From Hybos culiciformis (Eukaryota > Arthropoda > Insecta > Diptera > Hybotidae), in the NCBI GenBank assembly GCA_964007475.1, contig OZ023273.1, positions 127,776,732 through 127,840,731 on the forward strand: a stretch of 64,000 nucleotides of DNA, in the 5' to 3' direction. Under the pieces are notes generated by a model. The model made no database searches. It was given only the letters and a program-made list of their open reading frames with translations, and was not told the origin of the DNA. Both the position numbers and the translations under genes were made by a program. Position 1 is the stretch's first letter. Each line of letters starts with the position of its first letter. Of this stretch, positions 13,201 through 25,972 are shown in pieces.

Positions 13201-15889
13201 TGATAACAACTGATAATGCGATATTGTTAATAATTTCATAGTAAATTAAGTAGAATTTTACTACGAAAGGAACAATAACGATAATTAAAATATGTATAAT
13301 CTAAAATAAAATATATTTTTAGGTATGTCGTTATAACAAAATCTTTCGATTTAAATCCCACAACATATAACTTTCCAAAGTGTAGAACTAGTAAAATTAG
13401 GTCTGACTGTAATGAAATATAATGGTGCTAATCTTCCAAAATCGAAAATAAAAAAGTTTACTTTATCATTATTCTTGAATAATTTTAGTTATTAATTTTG
13501 AATAGAAACTACATTATGCACTACTTCGTTAAAAATCTGTTTATAATATATATATAAAAGCGACGGACGTATTATTTTGAGAGCAATAGTTTGAAAATGG
13601 CTATATTCTACTATTAATAGTTATATGGATAAACCAAGTTTTTATTTCATAAGTCAATCTCAAATAACATAACATTATGTCTGGAAACAATCAGCGAATA
13701 TTTTTGTATGTTTAATTATGTATATTTTTATTAAAGCATTATCATTTTTAATTTGATATTGAATTAATTAATTCATGTTTATATAACATTAAAATATTTT
13801 TTCCAATCATGATTTATCTTTAATATGTGCAATACTATATTTATTGAGTTTATATTTTTCTATTTTTGATCAAAAATACATCCTACTCTAATTAATTCAC
13901 CTACATAATTATTATTGTAAGTATCATTTTTATAAATTATTCATAATGAATTTATATAAATGTGATAATAGTGATTGATTTTTTTTGAGAGAAAATAATT
14001 AAGGTTAAGAAACTTTTATAGTTGTACATATATAAAAAAAAAGCTCACATTATCATCCAAATAAATAATGCTTAAGGTAGATAGGTATACATATCCCAAA
14101 ACAAACTGAAGACTCATATAATATTGTCTAAAACTAACTAATTCAATATATATATATATTTGATATCAAAAAATTATTAATAGACCTATTAAAAATCATA
14201 AATTTTTGACCATTGTTGACGGTAATATTGGTGTTGAAAAATTAATGTTATTTACAATCTTCAAAAAAAAAACGAATATGAGAAAAATAAAGGTTCATTC
14301 AAGAGCTGTATAACGAAACAAAATATTCAGAAACAAGGAAGTAGACCTTTTATCAAAAACTTCAAACAATTTTTAATAGGGATATGCAAGCAAAATACTT
14401 AAAGACTTAAAAAAAACTTAAATTTAATACTAAAGTTCAATAGTACATATGTACATAGATACTCTTAATTTCTAATAATAAAGAATGATCATTTACATTA
14501 AAAACAAATTTAAAGTTTTAAAAAACCAAAATATAAGATACAGTTTAAAAAAGTTTTCGGTATAAAGATAGAATATGCAAAAAAAGATTGTTTTTTGTAA
14601 ATTTTTCTTCAACCAACCAAATAATGTGCCACACAATATTAAAAGTTAACTTAATAAAGTTAAGATTCAATCATGATATTGATTAATTAAGAAATCTGTT
14701 GATGCGACATTTAATTACCATATTAACTTACAACTTTACAAGACAAGAGTTTATTTAAATTTTCTAGTTTTTTTTGTATGATGTAATAATTAAATGGCTG
14801 TACTTTTGAAATAAAAGATTTATTATATCATCAGTATTACGTATAGATGTAGAATTTAGTTCCTCCGTATTTTTTTTTTTACATTACTGACCGAAATAAA
14901 TTTTTAAAAGTCCTTGCCGTAAATTAACAAAATTACATGTAAAAATTCTTAACGCTTCAAAATTGAAAATTCTAAAAATATATTTTTAATGTTTTATGCG
15001 ACATCTTTTAAAATCAATTGAAGAACATTTAACAAAAAGTTTTCTTCATATGGAACATAGAACTGGGCGCAAAAACTATATAAACTTTATTTTTATAAAG
15101 CTTTCGATTAATTTTGAAAAATAACGATTATTTTCAACCACTTCTTATTTCATAAATTGTATGCAAAGCATGTTGCAATCATATACCTAAATGTAAAAGC
15201 ACAAAAAACATCATTGTATCTATTATTATGTACCTATCAATGTTTGCAATCTTTTAGTTACATGTACATGTAAAATACATCGTATTTGTCAAAACTAATT
15301 TTTTTGTCTATCTATTTTAATTGAATAGTTAAGGTAGTATTTTTAATTTATTTTTAATTTGAGTTGTCCAGTAGTTTTGTTATGGTTTTCGATCAAAATC
15401 ATATCATTAAATTGTGATCAAACGATCCTGTGAGAAGTTTTTCTCCATCAGAAAAATAATTAAGCCATATTAAGCATTATATCTACGACAACAATGAATA
15501 CGAAAAAAAAAGATCTTTTGTCCTTTTGAAATAGGATTCGCCGTAGTATTCTTTTTATCGAACAAAAAATTAAAACTTTTACAACTTTTCAAAGCTAAGA
15601 AAACTCGTTTTTCTAATATACTTTATATAAGAATATCGAACTAAAAAGATATATAACAAAACATAAGTAAAAAACTATAAAGTATAATGCATATAACAAA
15701 CCATAACTATAATTTATTAATAAAATTATTTTTCGGAACAAATTGTACAAGAATTATACATTAATTGATAGTAAGGGTAAAAAATTGTTGGGGAAGCTTG
15801 GGTTTTTTTTAAGTGAATACCGCGCTTCAAAAATTTTATTCAACTTTTATTATTTCTATACATGTGTAAATAAAAAGTATTTCAAAATT
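10282..15889. other. Intergenic AT-rich DNA
   Basis: Lies between two genes on the same strand (minus). The first few hundred bases above 10281 should hold the 5' UTR and promoter of the Asn/Ser-rich gene, but no motif stands out from the T-runs. Elsewhere I see only A/T tracts and short chance frames (for example 12466-12669 plus, dominated by Lys/Leu/Phe). Confidence 0.4.
15830..15855 (-). terminator. Poly(A) signal cluster of the DH-PH gene
   Basis: Two AATAAA hexamers on the minus strand (TTTATT on plus, near 15835 and 15847) lie 40-60 bp past the stop codon at 15890. This implies a very short 3' UTR. Hexamers are frequent in such AT-rich DNA, so position is the main support. Confidence 0.5.
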
Positions 15890-18800
15890 TCAATATTCAA
15901 TATTTTTAGAATGTCTATATAATGCTAAGTTAAATATGGCTCTGTATGGATTTCGTAAATAACAACCGTAGGTGTCTTCCAAAAATTTTATCTCTTGATT
16001 TTTAAATTTGGATTGCATTTCTTCAACAAGTTTTATCCAAATTCCATCAGTTTCTTTTGTTCGTGCCTTAAAATCACATTTCCGATCATTTGTTTTTTCA
16101 TAGCATAACATAAAATAGTTTTCATTTATAACCATGCCAATTTTTTCGTACGGATAACAACCTCGGTAATATAGTTTTTTTTTAACTATTTCAGCATAAA
16201 CTATACATTTCTCAAAATAATACACATTGGCGTAAAAACTTTTTTTTGATGTTTGATCGAATACACTGAATAGATCAATTTTTTTCAGTCTTCCTTGATA
16301 AAGAAAATTGATCTGAAACGATATTAAAATTTTTATTTATAATCTGAAATAATATAATTTCTTAATTTATATTAATTAATTTAAAAAAATCTGTGTATTT
16401 GCCGCAATCGCAGCGAACTGAAGTAAATTTTATAATTTGAACAGGATAGGTACACATGTATTTTAATAAAAAGAATAAAAATACTTTTTCTTTTTTGTAC
16501 TTTTGATTCAATTAACATGAGATTTACATCTGCGCATCTTATTTTGAGAAAGTTAATCTTAATTTCATCTCATTAATTTATAAATTGATTATGATTATGA
16601 CATTGAATTACTATACCAACGCAAGAAAAGTTAAAGTTCCTTTGTTTTAATTAATGAAGTTAATTATACATAAAAATCTAAATATTTATAAAATTACTGA
16701 TTAATTTGCAGGTGATAAACTTAGAAGAAAAAATTTTGTATATACATATATCATAATCATAATAATAATTAATAAAGCCAAAAAAAAATTTGTTTATAAA
16801 ATGTTTATACTCACATCAAAGGCACCTTTAATGTCATGGATACTTTCGGACTCATTAACCAACTTTATATATTTTTTCAATTTTTCGTCTAGTTTGTATG
16901 CTGATTCTACTAAAGCTTTGTACTCGTAATTTTTAAAACAAAACTAAAAGATATAAAAATCTGATAATATGATAATAATTAAGAAATTTAAATTTAATTA
17001 TTAGCGTATTAGGTCGAAAAGATTTTCAAAATAGTACAGAGAATCTAGTTATCTACAAAAGTTCATTAGGGGACATATTTGCATCTTCATTATTTTACCA
17101 CTGCGTTATTATTAAAGTATCTTTAACAGGTCATGTAAAAGTATCCTTAAATTTCTCATGTTTAGATAGCATACGAAAGCGAAAATCTTAAGAGTGATTT
17201 TTTTTTATGGTTAGAGTGTCAAATGTCGCTAAGACATTTGAAAAAAATTTCGTTTAAGCACAAAAATTAAATTTAAATTATAACCCTTTGTTTTCGCTTT
17301 TATCAGTGGTATCTAAAAGATGCATAAATTCGAAAAATTTACGAAAAATGTTATGTTATTCTAATAAAAAGAATAAAATTAAAATTCTGGACGGCTCAGT
17401 TAGTGGTAAATAGTCTTAGGTATACATATATTAAAAGGAGAATTTTTTTTGTCCAAAGTCTCGTAAAAGTAGCATTATTTTTCTTCTGTTTTGTATTTTG
17501 CTTATTTGGAGGAACTGTTTATTAAAATTTTTGTCATTAAAAAAAAATTGTTTTCCAAAAGCTTCAACTTTTTATAAGGTAGATAGATATGTCTGTTATT
17601 AATGCCATTTGGAAAGAATGCGCGTATAATTTTACAACATTTAATTTAGTGATTGCTAAAAAAGAAAAGTATAAAATAGGAGCGTAATTATGAATAGAAC
17701 GACTATAAGATTTTTAAATTTAAGAAAAAGATATTACGTACCTTTACAATTTCTTTTATTATATCGGGATACTTCATTAATCGTATTAATGGTTTTGTTA
17801 CAAAATCCAAAATTCCTAATTTATCATTAAAAGTTTTAGCTTTTTCCTTCAAATACAAATATAGAAAATAGATTAATTATTTTGTAATTCTATTGCAAAA
17901 AATAAGGAAGTTAGCAAAAGCTTTCGACTTTATTTTGATAATGTTAAATAAATTATGTGTTATTTATTCTTTAAATTACCTGAAAATACTTTGAATTTTT
18001 CGTTAACAACTTTTCAGCATACTTTTTATGCATATTGTACATTAAATGCCCATAAAACTTGCCATTCTAAAAAATAATTTTGAAAATATTTTAATATTGA
18101 TAATTTTATAATTTTATGTAGGTATACCAACATCAATAAATTTGGAAAATTCTGTAAATAATAATTCCAAATTGTAGCGATATTTAAGAAACATTGGCAA
18201 AAGCTCCTCCTCATGAAATTCTAAGATATCCTCCATATTTCTCAACAGAACATGTTCCATTCCCTTAAGACTTTTAGGTAGTTGTAATTTATTCTCTTCA
18301 TTGAATAAACTTTTATAATTGTTTAAGCCGGTTTTCAAAACTCTCAAATGATGTTCTTCTGATGTTATTAATTCGTCTACTCTGTAATTTAATTTAATTG
18401 CGGATGATGATTCTCGCCTATAATAGAAAGAAAAAAATTTTTTGTTTTTAATTTCACGTCTCTTTTAACATATTTTCACGTTATTTGTTTTTTAATTATT
18501 TCAAAATTTTCCTTAAGAAAACCATTTGAACTAGCCCAATAAGAACCAATAAGAAAAAAAATTGAATTCAATACAAAGATCGAATACAGGTCGATAATTT
18601 ATAAACTCTGATCAAAGATCATATAAACCATAATGTTATAATTTCTTTGACATAACACAATAAAAGTGTTAATTAGTCGAAAAACCATATGTGTACTTCT
18701 GAGGGTGATTTTAGTTGATAAGAATCTAACACCACTCAAATATACGGTTCTTTGCTTGCCTTATTTCTTATCAAAGAATTTTTTATTTTCAAAAGTTTCA

Positions 18801-19474
18801 ATTAATAATAATGAAATGTGGTAATGGGGATATATTACTGAATATATTTTTTATTTAACCATAAGTAATTTAGTTTTGCGTAGTTAAATATTTTTTTTGT
18901 TGTATTCCCCTTGTAAAAATCAAATTAAACAAATTAAAACTTGATCGAACTTATAGAAAAGAAATCAACTAATAAATATATATAAAACTTACTGTGAGTT
19001 CGGATCTGACGGTATTGTTCTTTGTGCACTTGGGTTTTCACTAGCACGCACTGTTTGCCTATATCAAAAAAATATGCACTATTATAAAAATGAACTAATA
19101 AAAAATACAAAACTTACTGTGAGTTCGATAAATGATTTGTACTAGGAGCTGGCTCTGATCTATGTGCACTTGGATTTTGATTAGCGCGGGCTTTTTGCCT
19201 ATAAAGAAAAATGATTTAAACATTACAATTCACAATTCACGAATTCTTATTCTTAAAACCTCAAGATTGATAATTTTTCATCTATTTCCCGAACTCTTTC
19301 AGAAATATCTTCAGAATGATCTTCTTGTTCTTCTTCTTTTTTTTGACTATTACTAGTTGACTGTTCATTTTCTTCATCCGTATCTGATGAAAAGTCACTA
19401 TCAGAAAAATATTGCGCCTGCTTATAACGCTGCTGAAGTTCATCAATTACACTTTTACTATTTTCCTTCATCAT
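15890..19474 (-). CDS. DH-PH domain Rho guanine nucleotide exchange factor, divergent, 463 aa
   Basis: Eight exons on the minus strand: 19260-19474, 19118-19198, 18993-19058, 18132-18417, 17980-18066, 17742-17846, 16815-16943, 15890-16312. All introns are GT..AG and phases agree; the total is 1392 nt. An in-frame TGA just upstream fixes the start. Residues 1-120 are acidic and Ser-rich, with a predicted-disordered SDSDFSSDTDEENE stretch. A DH domain follows (about 125-285): helix 1 around VDELITSEEHHLRVL, and conserved region 3 as LGILDFVTKPLIRLMKYP, where the family usually has KPVQR(I/L)xKYP. A PH domain (about 328-420) has GRLKKID, YYFEKCIVYAEI and the C-terminal helix GIWIKLVEEM with its invariant Trp (about 415). 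DH-PH proteins catalyse GDP release from Rho-family GTPases, with the PH part aiding membrane or GTPase contact. The usual Gln of KPVQR is Ile here. The donor of exon 4 (GAT|GTTGGT) and of exon 1 (GAG|GTTTTA) are weak. I cannot assign an orthologue. Confidence 0.88.
18993..19198 (-). repeat. Tandemly duplicated symmetric exons 2 and 3 of the DH-PH gene
   Basis: Exon 2 (19118-19198, 81 nt) and exon 3 (18993-19058, 66 nt) share their 5' ends (GCAAA[A/C]AG, CCAAGTGCACA), their 3' ends (AACTCACA|GTAAGTTTT) and the intronic acceptor context. Both start with one and end with two codon bases, so either can be skipped without frameshift. The encoded units read QKARANQNPSAHR and QTVRASENPSAQR, each ending in NSQ. 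Exon 2 is longer by five codons in its second half. The intron between is only 59 bp. Confidence 0.85.
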
Positions 19475-22400
19475 TTTTCACGTAACTTGATGTTTTCCCA
19501 AAGAAAGCTTACTTTATACTAATTGAGAATTCTCTCAAAAACAAAAAATTTAATAATACTGATTACAATAGTGATAAAAAATATAAATTTTATCAAAAAC
19601 AGATAAGATATTAAAAATAAAAAATAACTAAATAACGAAATCAAAAATTTGTATTGTTTTTATATTCTCATAATTGTAGGAAATAGTATCTGATTATAAA
19701 AAATTTCAACTGCCAAATGGCTCATATGGTAACATTTTGAATTATCTCCACAGAATGCATTATTTGTACATATGTATATATTATGTTCAATAAAGTGTCT
19801 TTAGAACGAAAACAATATCAAGTATAAATGGGTTCTTTAGTTTAATGGGTAATATTTATTGCAGAATTAGTAACCTAAATTAAAAACATTCTATTCTAAT
19901 TATAGAAAATACAAAATTTAAAGTATTAAATTCATTAAATTTATTGACATTATATATAATTATATATAATATGTAAATTAAATTTTATAGACAAATGTAT
20001 AGGAAAGCAGTGACACCAAATTAGAACTACAAAACAACATTCGGGAACTTGTAGTAGTTCAACGACTGTTTACGATATAATTTTTTTTTTTATAATTCTC
20101 TTGCAAAATATTATTGTTTACTTTTAATTTTATGAATTAAAGAAATTGTGATAAAACAATTAAGATAACGATAAGAGAAAAATTATATGCAATTTATTTT
20201 TAAATAATATTGAGAACAGGTTAGTTTATTCTTAATTTTTATTTTTTAAATGTTATTTAATGCAAAACTTCATTATTTCTGGTGTAACTATAGGTTTGTA
20301 TGTGACTTAGTAATCTTTCAAAAATATAAAACATAAAAGTTTCTTATAAGACCCTCCTTAAATATAAAATATTATTCGAAACAGGGAAGCTTTCTAAAAA
20401 TTTTAACCTTTTTATCATTATCGATTAAAAAATTGTTAGTTCAATATGAAGTACTTCCAGCTAGATAAAATTTAAAAATAAAAGCACAAACAGAATAGCA
20501 TTATCGCTTTCTTAGTATTAATTAATTGATTGTATTAATTAATTGTATATACCTACCTCATGTAGTAATAAATTAAGATATGCAAAAGATTAACATTTTT
20601 TTTGATTATGAAAAAATAATCTGAAGTAAATTTTTCATTGAAGTCTAAAAAAATGTATTCGTTTTCAATACTTCTCGATAAAGAATCAATTGTTATATCA
20701 ATTATTATTTTAATTAAATAAAAAGATTAATTTGCATCCGCCAAACATAAAAGGTATAATTTAGCTAAATTTTAAATCGAGAATATATGAACTTTGTATG
20801 GACCTACATAAGTATAGAATTGGCTTACAGAACTGATAATTTTTGTGGGATCATTCATAATTGTGCATTGATTATAATTGATTATAATTTTCAATTGATT
20901 AGTCATCATAAGAAATCAGAAATGAATATTTTAAGAAGAATGTAAAAATTACTTTTTTAGATTTAATTAAGATTCTTAGAATTTTTTATGCTAAATAGTT
21001 TATAAATATGTAGATATATTTTTATTAGCAATCAACTTAAATATTTTTATTGAATAAATGCAATATAATCTTAAGCTCATCATGTTAAAGAGTCGTTTGT
21101 GCTTGTATCCCCAATTGTGTTTACAGCTTAAAAATTATCTTAAAGTTAAATAATTTACCATATTTAGAAATTAAACGGAACTATCCAAAAACAAACCTAT
21201 GTATTCATATAAATAATTATAAATTTTATTAATTAAATCGAATCTAAAGAAATATCATCTCAATTTTAGAAATGAAATTCAAAACAGATATGAAATTCTC
21301 ATCATTTGATCAAATTATTATATATTAAATTGAAATACCTATTTTAGATATTTATATCAATCGTGCATTTGCAAATACGTATACCCACTTAATAAATTAT
21401 TTTTAAAAATATTATTTTTAATTATTTTCAACTTTGCTATTTAATTATTAACTTTGCTTTTATTATTATCAAAGCAAATGCAAATAAACTCCTTTTAGAG
21501 AAAAGAAGAAATTGAAATTTCTAAAATTTTCAGATTTATATAATCAATAGAATAGAATCAGAACAAGATCACTAAATTTTAAAAATTAGTTTACACTTCC
21601 AGGATGTACTATACATAGCGATGCTTAGAGTATAATTAATTAAAGACGGAACTATTTGAGAAGTGTCACAAATATTATTGACATTTTTTTTTCATTAATT
21701 TTCATATATAATTACTACTAGAGATTATAAATGTATTTATTATAATTTATATTTATGATGATATGATGAGATGATGTTGAATTACCGTTACCATTGTAAA
21801 CTAATATATTTTGAATGCTGTTGAACTTGTCTGCGCTTAGTTTTAAATTAATATTTATTGCTTTCAAAAGTATTGAATTTCCACATATAATAAATCAATA
21901 AAGTTTATTAATTTTCTTTGGTTGTGGAGAAATTTTATTATGATATTTCTTTACCATTAAATGCAGCTGCGAAATATAACATTAACTTTACATCTAAAAA
22001 CTGAAAACAATTTTAATTTGTTTTTATGACAACTAAAATCACGGCCAACAAAAAAATTTCAGAATAATATTATTTTCCATTTGTTTCGTCGGCTTTACAT
22101 TCCAATTATAAAATCTGTTCATATATTAAATTATAATTTATAAAACGATCAAAACTTCTGATTCCAATATCAGTGAATTTTTTCCTAAGTTTAATTGAAA
22201 TCGGAGAGAGAAGGATTGTATTCCCTAGAAATAACCTAATTTTTATATTATTATACTGAAGGAGAGGTATTTAAGAAATTATATCTCGTAATATAAACTT
22301 TTCTTGCCTGATACATTTCTAAATTTTGAATATGTTATGTGATTTAACAATTATATACTATACATATATTTTTGTTACACATGTTAATGTTTTGGAAATC

Positions 22401-25400
22401 ATTTTTCTCGTAGCATTGTAAAATTAAATTTATAATAAATTTTATTGCTAAAATCTAAATAACTATATTGGTAAATATTAAATTGCTGCCAAAACAAATT
22501 CTTTCTTTTATTTTGTGAAAGATTATATTCTAATTTCAAAAAATTTCAAATTTATATTTACACTATTTTTCAATTATTTTTATTATGTTTATCATTGACT
22601 GTAATTTTTCAAAATGCACTTAAGAAAATTTTTTCAATGCATGACTCTGAATATAATATAGTTTTAATCTTTTCGAGACTACTACTTTCATTTTAGATTA
22701 TTATTGATTTCTTACTTATTAAAACAGATAATAGATAGTTTAATTAATATAATATAGTCTTTATAGAAAATATAGTAATTAAAATAATAGATAATTATGT
22801 ATGTTTCAATAAATCAAACTTTACCGGCATTTCGAAAATAATTTAAATAAAAAAATTTACAAGATTTTGAGCATAATCTTTATGTTCTTTATTCTGAAAT
22901 TTTATCTCAAAAAAGATAAAAAATAAATATTCAACTGAAAATATTCTTGGTATTCACTGTAAACATTCATAAATAAATGGAATTGATATAATGTAAATAA
23001 ACTAAATTAATAATCTGACGCCCGAAATACATATATTGTAAAATACTTGAACTCAGTCACCAATTAGAATTTTGTTTTTTGAAAACAGACAAATTTTATT
23101 GATATTGTTATATTAAAAAATTAATTATGTAAAACAATAATTACATAGTGTCGATAAAAATCATTTAAATTTTATTAACCTTAAAAAAATATTTATTTCT
23201 TAACAAAGTCCATATCAAAAATTAAATTTCAGTAGGTATTAGTTTTAATAAATTTCCAATTAGATACTTACATTACAACTTTAATTATATACTTACATGA
23301 CAACAAAAAGTTCAATTCCTATAAAAAGAGTTAACTTCGAAAGCTGAAGTTTGATATTTGCATTATCTAAGATCGCAACATCTATATGTTCTTCCTTTAT
23401 CAAATTTTATCTTATAATTCGTTCTTATGCAAATCAAACCATAGCCTAAACATTATTGTTTTGAAATGCCAATAAGTGATTTTTTTATTTTCAAATCGGA
23501 AGCAATTAAGAATAATAGAAAACAGACTCCAGGAATATAAAAAAAAGTCAATAATTTAATTATATATGTACTTACCATACAATTAAAAATAAAGGTTTAT
23601 GAACTTTTGTAAATAATTTTTTAAACATAAATAATTTCAATCATAGTCATTTTACATATTTTGTGGGTGTGCTCTACAACCTTTAATTGCATTATATTTT
23701 TCTTTTTTTTTTTAAATAATTAAAATTTATTTTATATAAAAGTCTACTGCAAAAATCGAAGAACTACAAATAAACCATGAAACAAAAAGTATTTTTCTTT
23801 TTAGTCGCATTTCTAAAAGTTAATCATGCAGAAAGAAAATTGACTATGATCAAGATCATAATTTGTTGCGTGGCGCGGTATAATTTTTATTCGGCAATTT
23901 TTTTCATCTAATTATACCGAAAAATTACATAAAATGTAATCTATTAATCAAAAAATTATAAAATTGATAATAAAAGTAGATTAAAATATATCAAAAAACA
24001 TAAAAAAAAAACCCCAAAGCTTGTAGCAGAATTCAAAAATATTGATTAGACTGAATACATTCTACACTAGAGTCTAGACATGAAATTAAATTAAGATATA
24101 AATCTCACTGTCATAAAGTTTTGTTTTTGTTTTGATAACTTTGTTTTTTCTTTTATATAATAGCAAGGATATTGCCCCCTTTCAGCTTTTGTGCTAGTTC
24201 TAAAATATTTTTGTCGCAAGCCTTTATTTGTGGTATATGTAACTCTTTATCTGACTTATAATTCTTGCAAACTCATTTCCTTTCACACACAGATTTTCTC
24301 TAACATAAAAATTGTGCTAAATCATAAAATTATTATTTTAATTAGATTATATAAAAAAAAAAAAGAATATTTTTCAGCTGACTCACTTCATAAACAAATG
24401 AACATAATTAAAGCTATAAAAAAATAGATCACAAAACAAATTTAACTTAGTTTATTTTAATAGCTTTTATTTTATATATTTAATTTGTTTTAATGACCAA
24501 ACAAATTAAAAGTGTTGGTGTTACACTATTTTCCCCACATCACATAAAAATGAGCTAGAGCTACTATTATTATTTCCGTTGTCATTTATCCGACATCATA
24601 CCAATAATCCTAACAATAATCTCTGATATTGTATAGATATAAATCTGTTAGCACGAGGAATAAATCGATTAAGTTTCAGGACAACAATTAAAAATTCGCA
24701 TTTTTTTTAAATTTAATCCAAAAATTGATATTAAGTTGAGAACAAAATTTGAAAAAAAAAAAGCTACAAAATTTGTGAGGTGGCAAAGTGTAGAAGCATA
24801 CACTTGGCTATATTTTGTGGGGCTATATTTAGTTGTTAATAGTAAGTTTTCTTAGATTTTCTAATAAATATTGCTGTAATGAATTATATAGTATAATGCT
24901 TCAAAACTTCTTTCATAATAATATTGAATTAAATTTTCTGATATTTAAAATAAATGTTTGTTTTCAACATTTTAAAATGAAAATTTCGCATATTATTATT
25001 TCGCAAATAATTGTGAAAAATTTTGACTATAAACTTCTAAATTGAGTTCACCTTCATAAATGTCGATATATTCTGTATATATGTAATATATAATTATATA
25101 ATTCTGAAAATATAATAAATCTTAAATATTTTTCATATTTAACTCAAAGTAATAGTATTACACAATATTTCAAAAGTTTCTTCTTTCTTTTTCTTAATTT
25201 AAGACTGAAATTTAATTGAAACTTGAGTTGCTGAAGAGAAACTTGAAAATACTTCAAATCCACTAAACAGTTTTTTGAAATAATTTATTTACATATACGT
25301 TCAACAAAATATTATTCTTAAATAAAATACACAACACAATTAAATTAAATAAAAGGATACCGGTTTTCTTTTACTCTTTTGACAAATTTTTAATGAGTTC

Positions 25401-25506
25401 GAATAGGTTTCCACTCGTGGTTTCCATTTATAAAATTTTTTTTCCAAAATTTATATTTTTATATAATCAGCAACCAAATGCAATAATTTTTAGTTTTTAG
25501 TTTAGT
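19475..25506. other. Intergenic AT-rich DNA
   Basis: No gene is supported. The first few hundred bases should contain the promoter of the DH-PH gene. A remnant related to the hAT-type element at 51.1 kb lies near 22190-22345 (listed separately). The small open frames at 24191-24427 and 24833-25045 are Phe/Ile/Lys/Asn-rich chance frames. Confidence 0.4.
22190..22345 (+). repeat. Diverged fragment related to the interior of the 51102-52385 element
   Basis: Bases near 22258-22340 can be aligned by eye with 51829-51902. Both contain GAAGG(A/G)GA, TATTTAA, ATTATATCTCG, TGATACAT(T/C)TCTAAATTTT and ATATGTTAT in the same order, with small gaps. This marks an older, partial copy of the same repeat family. 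Its ends are not visible. Confidence 0.5.
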
Positions 25507-25972
25507 TTAAATTAAATTGTTACTGGAATTCTTACTATCTGTAATATATGTCTTCCATCTACTATATATTTTATACATACTATCTTCTACATCTTCTGTC
25601 TTATATCTTAGATAACTATAAAATTCTTGGATATAATTTTTGCCTAATTGATTACGAATCAAAGCAAATTCAAAACAGCTGTGAATAGCATGTTCGAATT
25701 TGACATGCACGTATAGAACTGAATATACATAATAGGTTTAATGGGAGTAGGGCTTTTACTTCCTGGGAGCACATAACAGTTCAAGTAAAGTATTCATAAA
25801 AAACGAAAAGTGCACCTACATTATGATTGAGTGATGTTAGAGATCTTGTGATTTAGTGATCGTTGATCAACCTATAATAGCCCTTCTCTCAACATTATTC
25901 AGGTACTCAAGTTGGACTTTAGGAGCTCCAACCGATATATTATGTTCAAAATAATGCTCGAAAAATGTTTCC
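25507..25972 (-). CDS. Last two exons of an unrecognised gene
   Basis: Two minus-strand exons fit together. The penultimate exon, 25872-25972, starts after TTAG and ends ATA G|GTTGAT, coding ETFFEHYFEHNISVGAPK and then VQLEYLNNVERRAII. The last exon, 25507-25718, starts after ATTCAG and ends in a stop. It codes LYVHVKFEHAIHSCFEFAL, then NQLGKNYIQEFYSYLRYK, and finishes SKNSSNNLI. Phases match (one base plus two) and both frames are protein-like, charged and helix-rich. Upstream exons, including the start, were not found. A 27-codon coding-like frame near 27225-27310 (minus, REQILYDPKFAHEVSTRLQ) could be part of the same locus. One Cys and helical pattern recall insect secreted proteins, but no family is recognised. 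Confidence 0.5.

Noticed and set aside
18026..18214. Second minus-strand frame over the DH domain
   Set aside because: Out of frame with the domain and crosses an intron.
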